A program made the position numbers and the translations under genes. Positions 56,334-64,000 of a stretch of 64,000 bases of DNA are shown piece after piece. Numbering within the stretch: position 1 is the stretch's first letter; the number at the start of each line of letters is the position of its first letter. Below the pieces are notes generated by a model. It saw only the letters and a list, made by a program, of their open reading frames with translations, was not told the DNA's origin and made no database searches. The stretch is from contig CAVUNL010000003.1 of the NCBI GenBank assembly GCA_963742795.1, positions 496,001 through 560,000 of the forward strand, read 5' to 3'. Source of the stretch: Palsa-504 sp963742795 (GTDB lineage Bacteria > Actinomycetota > Actinomycetes > Streptosporangiales > Streptosporangiaceae).

Positions 56334-56952
56334 ATGGCAACACACGTAGCCCTGCTGCGCGGCATCAACGTCGGCGGCCGGAACAAGGTCCCGATGGCAG
56401 AGTTGCGCGAGGTGGTGGCCTCGCTCGGCCACACCGGGGTGACGACCTACATCCAGAGCGGCAACGTGCTGTTCACCACCGCAGGACAGTGACACGGCCA
56501 AGCTGGCGTCGGCGCTCGAGGCTGCCATCACCGGAGCGTTCGGCGTTAGGTCTTCCGTCGTGGTCCTGTCCAGGGACGAACTGGCCGAGATCCTGGACAC
56601 GCAACCCCTATCCGGACGAGCCGAACCCCAAGCTCGTCCACGTGGTGTTCCTGAACGCCGAGCTGCCGCCCGACCTGCTCGACCGCATCAAGGCCGCGGA
56701 GAGCGCGGCCGCGGCCAAGGGCAGCCGCGACACAGTCACCGCGATCGGCCCGGCCCTGTACCTGCACACGCCGGACGGCTTCGGCACCAGCGAACTGGCC
56801 CAGGTGCTGTTCCGCATCATCGGCACGCCGGTGCGGGGGACAGCGCCGCCGCAGGCGCAAGCAGGCGCCCCAGGCAAGACAGCGTCGCGGCCACGGCCAG
56901 GAACTGGGCCACGTCCACCAAGCTGCTGTCCCTGTGCGAGGACGGACAGTGA
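56334..56952 (+). CDS. DUF1697 protein, several frameshifts
   Basis: MATHVALLRGINVGGRNKVP, MAELREVVASLGHTGVTTYI and QSGNVLFTTAG are diagnostic of DUF1697 (about 180 residues). VVVLSRDELAEILD, NPKLVHVVFLNAELPPDLLD and ARNWATSTKLLSLCEDG follow across shifts near 56490, 56610 and 56850. Stop at 56952 overlaps the SDR GTG. Function unknown. Confidence 0.85.
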
Positions 56953-57717
56953 TCGGCCCGGAGATCGGCAAAGCCGCGCGGTCCTGGTCACCGGGGCGTC
57001 CCGCGGCATCGGCCGGGCGGTGGCGCAGGCGTTCGCCCGCCAGGGCGACCGGGTGGCGGTGCATCACCGCGATTCCGCCGCGCTGGCCCAGGAGGTGCTG
57101 GCCGGTCTGCCCGGCGACGGCCACACCGTCGTCCGCGCGGACCTGGCCGACGCCGGAGCCGTCCGGCAGATGGTGGACCAGGCCGCCGCCGAACCTGGGC
57201 GGGCTGGACGTCCTGGTCAACAACGCCGGGATCTACGTGTGGCACCCGATCACCGAGGTGTCCTACGAGCAGTGGCAGGACGTATGGCGCGAGACCCTGG
57301 CCGTCAACCTCACCGGGGCCGCCAACGTGACCTGGTGCGCGGTTCAGCACATGAAGGAAGCCGGCGGCCGGATCGTCAACGTGACCTCGCGCGGCGCCTT
57401 CCGCGGCGAGCCCCGGCACCCGGCCTACGGGGCCAGCAAGGCGGGCCTGAACGCGTTCGGGCAGTCGATGGCCCGCGCGCTCGCGCCGTTCGGCATCTCG
57501 GTCGCCACGGTGGCGCCCGGGATACGTCGAAACCGAGATGGCGGCGGCCGACCTGAACTCGGCGCGGGGCGAGCAGATCCGCGCGCAGAGCCCGTTCAAC
57601 CGGGTCGCGACGCCCGAGGAGATCGCGGCCGCGGTCGTCTACCTCGCCTCTGACCAGGCCGAATGGGCCAGCGGCGCCATCCTCGACCTCAACGGGGCCT
57701 CCTACCTGCGCTCGTAG
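56949..57717 (+). CDS. SDR-family NAD(P)-dependent oxidoreductase, three frameshifts
   Basis: VLVTGASRGIGRAVAQAFAR cofactor motif, LDVLVNNAGIYVWHP, the catalytic Ser in VNVTSRGAFRG and Tyr/Lys in HPAYGASKAGLNAFG. YVETEMAAADLNSARG and the SDR end AEWASGAILDLNGASYLRS complete it. Shifts lie near 56985, 57195 and 57525. A classical FabG-like reductase of about 250 residues; substrate unknown. Confidence 0.88.
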
Positions 57718-57869
57718 CCAGCGGGCTTCCGCCCTCGGCCGAGCTGTCCGACCTGTAGAACGTGGTCGCGGACAGCGCCGAAGGACCAATGGCGCGGGCA
57801 CGTGCTCAGGGATCACCCAGCCGACATGGTTCTTCAGCCACGTGTTCGAGCACTTCACCAGGTAGCGGC

Positions 57870-59197
57870 TCAGGTCAGTGGCCGCACGCCGTCGCTGGGT
57901 CGAGCGGTAGGCAGGGCGGTCATGACCTGGCCCCAGGCCAGTTCGGTGCCCGCGGCCAGGCAGCCGTCGGTGACGGCGTCGGTGCCGAGGGCGCTGACCC
58001 TGATCGCGGGCATGACGGGCGCGATCCGGTCGAGTTCGGCGGTCACCGACTCGGCGAAGCCCGGGGCCCGGCCGATCCCGCCGCCGAGCACGATCAGGTC
58101 CGGGTCGACGACGGTGATGACCGCGCAGATCGTCTTGGCCACCAGCCGCGCCTCTTCGGCCACGACGGCCTGCGCGCGCTGATCGCCGGCCGCCGCGGCC
58201 TCGAACACGCGGCGCGCGGACACCGGGCCGCGCATGCCCCCGCGACGCGCGGCCCGGACGATGCCCGAGGCCGACGCCGCCGCCTCGAGCGTCCCGCGCT
58301 TGCGCGCCTCGTGCTCGTCGGCGCCCGCGCCGCCGGACAGCGGCATGAACGCGATCTCCCCGGCGACGCCGTGCGCGCCGCGCAGCAGCTGGCCGCCGAG
58401 GATGAGGCCCATGCCGATGCCGGTGCCGATGTGCACGAAGGCGAAGTTGTCGACCTCCCGGCCGTGGCCGAGGGCGCGTTCGGCCAGGGCGGCGGCGTCC
58501 ACGTCGTTCTCCATCACCAGCGACTGACCCGAACGCCTCCCGCAGCCCGGTCAGCGCCGCCGGGCGGTCCCAGCCGCGCAGGCCGCCGGTGAGCTTCATG
58601 GCGTTCCGGCGCGGGTCGTAGACGCCGGGACTGCCGATCACGGTCTGGGTGACGGCCGAACGGGTGACGTCGGCGTTCTCGCACAGCAGGTCCGGCCAGC
58701 TCGACCAGCTCGGCAACCCGGGCTCGGACGCTGGTGGCATGGGCCCGCAGCGAGGCCCTGGTCCTGATCTCGCCGGTCAGGTCGGCGATCGCGCCGCGGA
58801 CGTACTCGTGCCCGATGTCCAGGCCGAGCACGAGCCCGGCGTCGGGCCGGATCTCGTAGAGCCGGGCCGAACGGCCGGGCACGCCGGTCCGCTGTCCGGC
58901 GATGCGGACCAGGCCGGCCCGCTCCACGTTGTCCAGGGCCAGGGACACGGTGGGCTTGGACAGGCCGGAGACGCGGGCCAGCTCGGCCCGCGAGCACGGG
59001 CCGCGCTGGCGGATGTGCTCCAGCAGCAGCTGCTCGTTCATCGCCCTGATCAGCGAGGGACGCGCCGCGAACAGGCCCGCTCCGGTCCCTTCCGGGGGCG
59101 GCAGAGCCGATGCCGATGGCCTGGCGCGGGCAGCGCGCATCGGCCGCGACTGCGGCGTGCCTGCCGACAGGGCTGTCACGGTCACCTCCTCCGACAT
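57870..59197 (-). CDS. ROK-family transcriptional regulator, frameshifts
   Basis: N-terminal winged HTH (NEQLLLEHIRQRGPCSRAEL, ARVSGLSKPTVSLALDNVER) joined to a ROK sugar-kinase-like domain (LVLGLDIGHEYVRGAIADLT, HIGTGIGMGLILGGQLLRG, DPDLIVLGGGIG). Shifts lie near 58690 and 58525. The usual ROK zinc-site cysteines are missing: after EIAFMPLSG the loop reads GGAGADEHEARKRGTLEAAA. Divergent from the ABC importer; it probably represses it until a sugar binds. Confidence 0.88.
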
Positions 59198-59253
59198 TGC
59201 GCATAATTACGAACCGGGATCAGTTCATCCGGGCCCTTGTCCCGGGACAGATA

Positions 59254-59272
59254 GTTAGGATACTGTCCTAAC
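59254..59272. promoter_or_regulatory. Perfect 19-bp palindrome, likely ROK operator
   Basis: GTTAGGA-TACTG-TCCTAAC, 57 bp upstream of the ROK start and 106 bp upstream of the binding-protein start, within AT-rich DNA. An imperfect CCGGG/CCCGG dyad lies just before it. Confidence 0.75.
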
Positions 59273-59377
59273 AAATTAAAACGGAAGGGGCAATCCGGTA
59301 TTCGCCGTAGACATGCCCCCAGAGCAAGGCCGTAGACGTGCCCTCAGGACCAAACACGGCAGTAAGGACGAAGCGGC

Positions 59378-61056
59378 ATGAGACGTCTCACCAGATACGG
59401 GGTAATCCCTCGCGGCCGGCGTGCTCGCGGCGCTGGCTGCAGCGCCGGTTCCAGTCCAGCTCCAGTTCCGGCTCCACTAGCGGCAATACATCGACGACCA
59501 GCACGCTGACCATCTCCAACGAGAACGGCGCGCTGTGGACGTGCGGATTCAATCCGCTCAACCCCTCCGACAACCTCCTGTCGGTCGGCTTCATCTACGA
59601 GCCGCTCGTCTACGTGAACCCGCTGCAGGGCGGCAAGACCACGCCCATGCTCGCGTCCTCCTACGCCTGGGGAGCGGGCAACAAGTCACTCACGTTCACG
59701 ATCCGCCAGGGCGTCAAGTGGAGCGACGGCACGCCGATGACCGCGGCCGACGTGGCGTACACCTTCAACCTGGAAAAGAAGTACCCGGCCCTCGACCTGA
59801 CCGGGGTCTGGTCGGTCCTGTCCAGCGTCACCGCGACCGGCAACACGGTCACCATGGACTTCAGCACCGTCGCCGTGCCGTACTTCTACTACATCGCGGA
59901 CCAGACGCCGATCGTGCCCGAGCACATCTGGTCGACGCTGTCCAACCCGACCACCGACGCCATCACCAAGCCGGTGGGCACGGGTCCGTTCCTGATGAAC
60001 AAGTGCAGCCCGTCGAACATCACCTACACCGCCAACCCGAACTACTGGCAGCCGGGCCTGCCGAAGATCAAGAAGATCGAGTACCCGGCCTACACGAGCA
60101 ACACCACGGCCAACAACGACCTGGCGAACGGGACCGCGCAGTGGGGCGCCCAGTACATCCCGGCCATCAACACCTTCTACAAGTCCAAGAGCCCGAACTA
60201 CAACTACTGGTTCCCGCCGACCGTGAACGTGTCGCTGGTCCCGAACCTGACCAACCCGCTGCTGAGCAACGTCAAGGTCCGCGAGGCCATGTCGTACGCG
60301 ATCGACCGGGCCAAGGTCTCCACCATCGGCGAGTCCGGTTACGAGCCGCCTGCGAACCAGACCGGCATCGTCACGCCGACGTTCGCCAGCTCACAAGACA
60401 GCTCGGCCGTCTCGGCCTGGGGCAACGGCTATGACCCGGCCAAGGCGACGTCACTGCTGGAATCGGCTGGCTTCCACATGGGCTCCGACGGCATCATGGT
60501 GAACTCGGCCGGGCAGAAGCTGCAGTTCACCGTGCTCAACATCGGCGACTACTCCGACTGGGTGGCCTCGGTGCAGGTCATCCAGCAGGAGCTCAAGGCA
60601 GTCGGCATCGCGATCACGCCGGACAACCTGTCCAACACCGACTTCGACGCCGACTTCTACTACGGCAAGTACCAGCTCGCCTACTACGACCAGCAGACCT
60701 TCGGCCCGAGCGCGTACTACGAGCTGAACAACTGGCTCAACTCCGCGAACACGGCGCCGATCGGCAAGCAGGCGGCCAGCAATTACGAGCGCTACAGCAA
60801 CCCGGCCACCGACAAGCTGCTCAACCAGTACGCGACCACCACGGACCCGGCCACGCAGCAGTCGATCCTCAACCAGATTCAGCAGGTCATGACCACTGAC
60901 GTGCCCATCATCCCGGTCGTCGAGGCGGTCGACTGGTACCAGTACGACACCGGGCCATTCAGCGGCTGGCCGACATCCGGCAACCCGTACGCCCAGCCGT
61001 CCGCCTATTCCTACCCCGACAACGAGCAGGTGCTGCTGCACCTGTCGCCGAAGTAA
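59378..61056 (+). CDS. Family-5 ABC substrate-binding lipoprotein (two frameshifts in the leader)
   Basis: ATG at 59378 gives MRRLTRYGV; correcting shifts near 59405 and 59450 yields SLAAGVLAALAACSAGSS, a lipoprotein signal with a Ser-rich linker. The mature part is an intact SBP_bac_5 fold (TFTIRQGVKWSDGTPMTAAD, AMSYAIDRAKVSTIGESGY, PVGTGPFLMNKC). Family 5 binds peptides, nickel or, in several lineages, cello- and mannooligosaccharides. The adjacent ROK regulator favours sugars. Confidence 0.9.
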
Positions 61057-61062
61057 GTAAGA

Positions 61063-61114
61063 CGCCGCGTGCCAGGGATCAGCCTCCACGGACCTGGGAA
61101 CCTGGCACGCGGCG
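61063..61114 (+). terminator. Hairpin between binding-protein and permease genes
   Basis: CGCCGCGTGCCAGG (61063-61076) pairs perfectly with 61101-61114 around a 24-base loop. Such intercistronic hairpins stabilise the binding-protein message and attenuate transcription into the permeases. Confidence 0.65.
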
Positions 61115-61162
61115 CCAACGCTTAACCCGCAGTCCTCCGATCGAACCAGGGAGCAAACGAGC

Positions 61163-62149
61163 TTGAGATACGCGCTGCGCCGCCTGGGCTTCTTCGTCCT
61201 CACGCTGTGGGTGGCGCTTACCCTTAACTTCCTGCTGCCGCGGCTGATGCCGGGCAATCCCGCGCTGGCCATGGTGTCGAAGTTCCACGGCGAAGGCGGC
61301 CCGAATGAGCTGAATGCCCTGGAGACGCTGTTCGGGATCAACACGCACCAGAGCCTGCTGTCGCAGTATTTCGGCTACCTGCACGACGTGTTTACCGGCA
61401 ACTTCGGCATCTCGCTCTCCGAATACCCGGCGTCGGTCACGTCCGTCATCGGCAGCGCGATCTGGTGGACGGTCGGCCTGGTCGGCATCACCACCGTCCT
61501 GGCCTTCCTCCTCGGTACCGGTCTGGGCATCGTCTCGGCCTGGCGCCGCGGCGGGAAGCTGGACAGCATCGTGCCGCCGGTGTTCGTGATCACCTCCGCG
61601 ATCCCGTACTTCTGGGTGGCCATGGTGCTGGTCCTGATCTTCGGCATCACCCTGCACTGGTTCCCCAGCCAGGGCGGCTACTACGTGACCACCGACACCC
61701 CCGGCCTGAACCTCACCTTCTTCCAGGATGTGGTCAACCACGCCTTCCTGCCTGCGATGGCCCTGCTGATCACCACGATCGGCACCTGGATCCTGACCAT
61801 GCGGAACACGATGATCACCACGCTGGCCGAGGACTACGTGCGGATGGCCCGGGCCAAGGGACTGCCGGGCCGGCGCATCATGCTCGACTACGCGGCGCGC
61901 AACGCGATCCTGCCGAACCTGGTCGGCTTCGCGATGTCGCTCGGCTTCGTGGTCAGCGGCGCGATCCTGGTCGAGTACGTGTTCAACTATCCCGGGGTGG
62001 GCTACATGCTGCTGCAGGCCGTATCCGGCGAGGACTACCCGCTGATGCAGGCCCTGTTCCTGCTGATCACCGTCGCGGTGCTGCTCGCGATCCTGGCCGC
62101 AGACATCCTCACCGCGCTACTCGACCCCCGGACCAGGGCAGCGCGGTAG
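61163..62149 (+). CDS. ABC permease, DppB/OppB type
   Basis: A 328-residue intact permease with TTG start. Six helices; the family opening is LRYALRRLGFFVLTLWVALT and the EAA loop is YVRMARAKGLPGRRIMLDYA followed by ARNAILPNL. Forms the membrane channel with the next gene. The start lies 49 bp after the hairpin. Confidence 0.93.
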   Translation: MRYALRRLGFFVLTLWVALTLNFLLPRLMPGNPALAMVSKFHGEGGPNELNALETLFGINTHQSLLSQYFGYLHDVFTGNFGISLSEYPASVTSVIGSAIWWTVGLVGITTVLAFLLGTGLGIVSAWRRGGKLDSIVPPVFVITSAIPYFWVAMVLVLIFGITLHWFPSQGGYYVTTDTPGLNLTFFQDVVNHAFLPAMALLITTIGTWILTMRNTMITTLAEDYVRMARAKGLPGRRIMLDYAARNAILPNLVGFAMSLGFVVSGAILVEYVFNYPGVGYMLLQAVSGEDYPLMQALFLLITVAVLLAILAADILTALLDPRTRAAR

Positions 62150-62151
62150 CC

Positions 62152-63093
62152 ATGGCCATGCCAGTGTCCGGTGTCCCCACCGAAACCCCCAGGAGCCCGG
62201 CCGCGCAGGTGCCCGCCGGGCACGCGCTGGCCCGCGTCGGCCGCGCCATCCGGTCCAATCACAAGGCGACCACGGGGACCATCCTGCTCGTGATCTTCAT
62301 CCTGATCGCGCTCTTCCCCGGTGTCATCGCCCACGCCAGCCCGACGCAAGATGCCTATCCGCCACGCCTGGGCCCCTCGTCCGCTCACCTCCTCGGCACG
62401 AACGCCTACGGGCAGGACTTGTTCGCGCAGGTCGTGTGGGGAACCAGGAACGTGCTGATCATCGCGTTCGTGGTCGGGCTGGCCACCACCGGGCTAGCGG
62501 TCCTGATCGGCGTCGCCGCGGCCTACCTCGGCGGGGGCTGGGACGGCACGCTCAGCGTGCTGACCGACGTGCTCCTGGTCATCCCGCTGTTCCCGCTGCT
62601 GATCATCATCGCGGCCTACGCGCACGGCGAGGGCACCCTCGTACTGATCACGGCGATCACCCTGACCAGCTGGTCCTACACCGCGCGCCAGCTCCGGTCA
62701 CAGGCGCTCACACTGCGCAACAGAGATTTCCTCGAGGCGGCGCGGGTGCGCGGCGAGCGCAAGCTCTATATCATCGTGATGGAAGTCATTCCCACCATGA
62801 CCTCCCTGATCGTGGCGAGCTTCCTGACCAACGCCCTGTACGCGGTGCTGCTCTCGTCGAGCCTGCAGTTCATCGGCCTCGGCGACCCGAACACGGTGAG
62901 CTGGGGCACCACGCTGTACTGGGCGCAGAACAACGCCGCGCTGCAGACTGGTGAGCCGTTGTGGGCCATCGCGCCAGGTTTCTGTATCGCCCTGCTCGGC
63001 GCCGCCTTCGCCCTGCTCAACTACGCGTTCGACGAGATCGGCAACCCGGCGCTGCGGCCCGTGCGAAGGAGCAAGCGTGTCCGAAGCACATGA
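62152..63093 (+). CDS. ABC permease, DppC/OppC type
   Basis: A 313-residue intact permease from the ATG at 62152 (a second ATG at 62158). HLLGTNAYGQDLFAQVVWGT is the DppC hallmark; the EAA loop is FLEAARVRGERKLYIIVMEV followed by IPTMTSLI. Starts 3 bp after dppB and overlaps the ATPase gene by 17 bp, so all are cotranscribed. Confidence 0.93.
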   Translation: MAMPVSGVPTETPRSPAAQVPAGHALARVGRAIRSNHKATTGTILLVIFILIALFPGVIAHASPTQDAYPPRLGPSSAHLLGTNAYGQDLFAQVVWGTRNVLIIAFVVGLATTGLAVLIGVAAAYLGGGWDGTLSVLTDVLLVIPLFPLLIIIAAYAHGEGTLVLITAITLTSWSYTARQLRSQALTLRNRDFLEAARVRGERKLYIIVMEVIPTMTSLIVASFLTNALYAVLLSSSLQFIGLGDPNTVSWGTTLYWAQNNAALQTGEPLWAIAPGFCIALLGAAFALLNYAFDEIGNPALRPVRRSKRVRST

Positions 63094-64000
63094 GATCCTC
63101 GAGGTCAGCGGCCTGTCCGTCGACTACGTGCTGTCCCAGCATGATGTCCGGGCGGTCGATGATGTCTCGTTCACGGTCGACCGAGGCGAGTTCCTCGGCA
63201 TCGTCGGCGAGTCGGGCTGCGGGAAGTCCACGCTGCTGTTCGCCGTCGCCCAGTTGCTCGCTCCCCCGGCAGTTATCGCCGCGGGCAGCGTGAAGTTCCA
63301 GGGGACCAACCTGGTCGGCCTGACCGACAAGCAGTTGTCCGCCATCCGCTGGCGGGACATGTCGGTGGTCATGCAGAGCGCCATGAACGCGCTGAACCCG
63401 GTCAAGTCGATCGGCGCGCAGTTCAAGGACGCGCTGCAGGCGCACGGTAAGCCGTCCAAAGACGAGATCGTGACCCGGTCGGCCGAGGTCCTGCGGATGG
63501 TCGGCATCGACCCGGTGCACCTGAAGAGCTACCCGCACCAATTGTCCGGCGGGATGCGGCAGCGTTCGATGATCGCGATGGCGATGCTGTTCACCCCGGA
63601 CCTGATCATCATGGACGAGCCGACCTCCGCGCTGGACGTGGTAGCGCAGCGCTCCCTGATGACGCAGATCAAGGAGCTCCAGCAGGCCTACGGCTTCGCG
63701 GTCATCTTCGTCACCCATGACATGTCCCTGATCAGCCACTTCTCCGACCGGCTCATGGTGATGTACGCCGGCCAGATCGACGAGCTCGGCGACACCAGGA
63801 CGATCTTCGACCGGCCCCTGCACCCGTACACCCAGGGTCTGCTGGAAGCCTTCCCGTCCATCCGCGGCCCGCGCGTCCCGCTCAAGGGAATCCCGGGCAA
63901 TCCGCCGGACCTGGCCGCGATCCCGACCGGCTGCCGGTTCCATCCGCGATGCCCGCACGCGGTCGAACGGTGCACCGTGACCGCGCCTGACTTGTACCCG
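63077..64000 (+). CDS. ABC ATPase, DppD/OppD type (partial at right edge)
   Basis: GTG at 63077 inside the end of dppC opens VSEAHEILEVSGLSVDYVLS. Walker A GESGCGKST, signature LSGGMRQRS, Walker B LIIMDEPTSALD and H-loop FVTHD are all present. The oligopeptide-type C-terminal cluster region (GCRFHPRCPHAVERC) is reached before the window ends. Energises uptake through the two permeases. Confidence 0.93.
   Translation, partial: MSEAHEILEVSGLSVDYVLSQHDVRAVDDVSFTVDRGEFLGIVGESGCGKSTLLFAVAQLLAPPAVIAAGSVKFQGTNLVGLTDKQLSAIRWRDMSVVMQSAMNALNPVKSIGAQFKDALQAHGKPSKDEIVTRSAEVLRMVGIDPVHLKSYPHQLSGGMRQRSMIAMAMLFTPDLIIMDEPTSALDVVAQRSLMTQIKELQQAYGFAVIFVTHDMSLISHFSDRLMVMYAGQIDELGDTRTIFDRPLHPYTQGLLEAFPSIRGPRVPLKGIPGNPPDLAAIPTGCRFHPRCPHAVERCTVTAPDLYP

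Overview
The window is very GC-rich, uses GTG and TTG starts freely, and carries F420-type PPOX proteins, large LuxR/ATPase regulators, a GT87 mannosyltransferase, a DUF222/HNH (13E12-type) gene and family-5 oligosaccharide/peptide transporters. Together these point to a soil-type actinomycete, most like the Streptosporangiales and relatives. This placement is inferred from gene content; no marker gene fixes it.

Layout. 0-10 kb: csoR-like copper sensor with an in-frame stop, MFS drug exporter with a divergent TetR, Lrp regulator, PAC2 protein, M24 peptidase, 5'-3' exonuclease, Rieske lipoprotein, DUF6457 protein, CDF zinc exporter and MoaA. 10-17 kb: two PPOX proteins, DUF2332, VOC, carbamate kinase and an 805-residue flippase-like protein. 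17-24.6 kb: a selenocysteine locus made of tRNA-Sec (selC), selA, selB and an unknown 246-residue protein downstream of selB, next to what looks like an integration/deletion scar (half a tRNA, the start of a yihY gene, a collapsed FtsX permease) and a GH13 glucosidase. 24.6-33 kb: membrane protein, GT87, a PCMT-like methyltransferase, CYTH, a two-component system, HD protein and Fpg/Nei glycosylase. 33-40.6 kb: the most unusual unit, a same-strand cassette of LuxR/ATPase regulator, a hydrolase::glycosyltransferase fusion, a SAM methyltransferase and a second hydrolase::glycosyltransferase fusion. 40.8-46.8 kb: OsmC, flavoprotein, GH26, thioesterase, FAH-family hydratase and HNH protein. 46.9-49.8 kb: an APH/MerR/methyltransferase cassette bracketed by a 33-bp direct repeat. 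49.8-59.2 kb: GT2 and GT39-type cell-surface sugar genes, GH3 lipoprotein, MMPL remnant, a methyltransferase carrying a 26/27-bp minisatellite, DUF3500, DUF1697, SDR and ROK regulator. 59.3-64 kb: a family-5 ABC importer operon running off the right edge.

How the genes work together. MoaA, the DUF6457 (MobA-associated) protein and the Sel machinery are what a cell needs for a molybdenum/selenocysteine enzyme such as formate dehydrogenase; neither that enzyme nor selD is in the window. The ROK regulator next to a family-5 importer, with a perfect 19-bp palindrome between them, suggests oligosaccharide uptake. The 33-40.6 kb cassette looks like a small glycosylation/methylation pathway with its own large regulator.

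Quality warning. About twenty conserved genes are split by one to six single-base frameshifts, while blocks at roughly 10-23 kb, 33-45 kb and 47-49.7 kb have essentially none. The shifted pieces keep family motifs, so indel errors in the assembly are the simplest reading. For frameshifted genes the coordinates cover the reconstructed gene, not one open frame.
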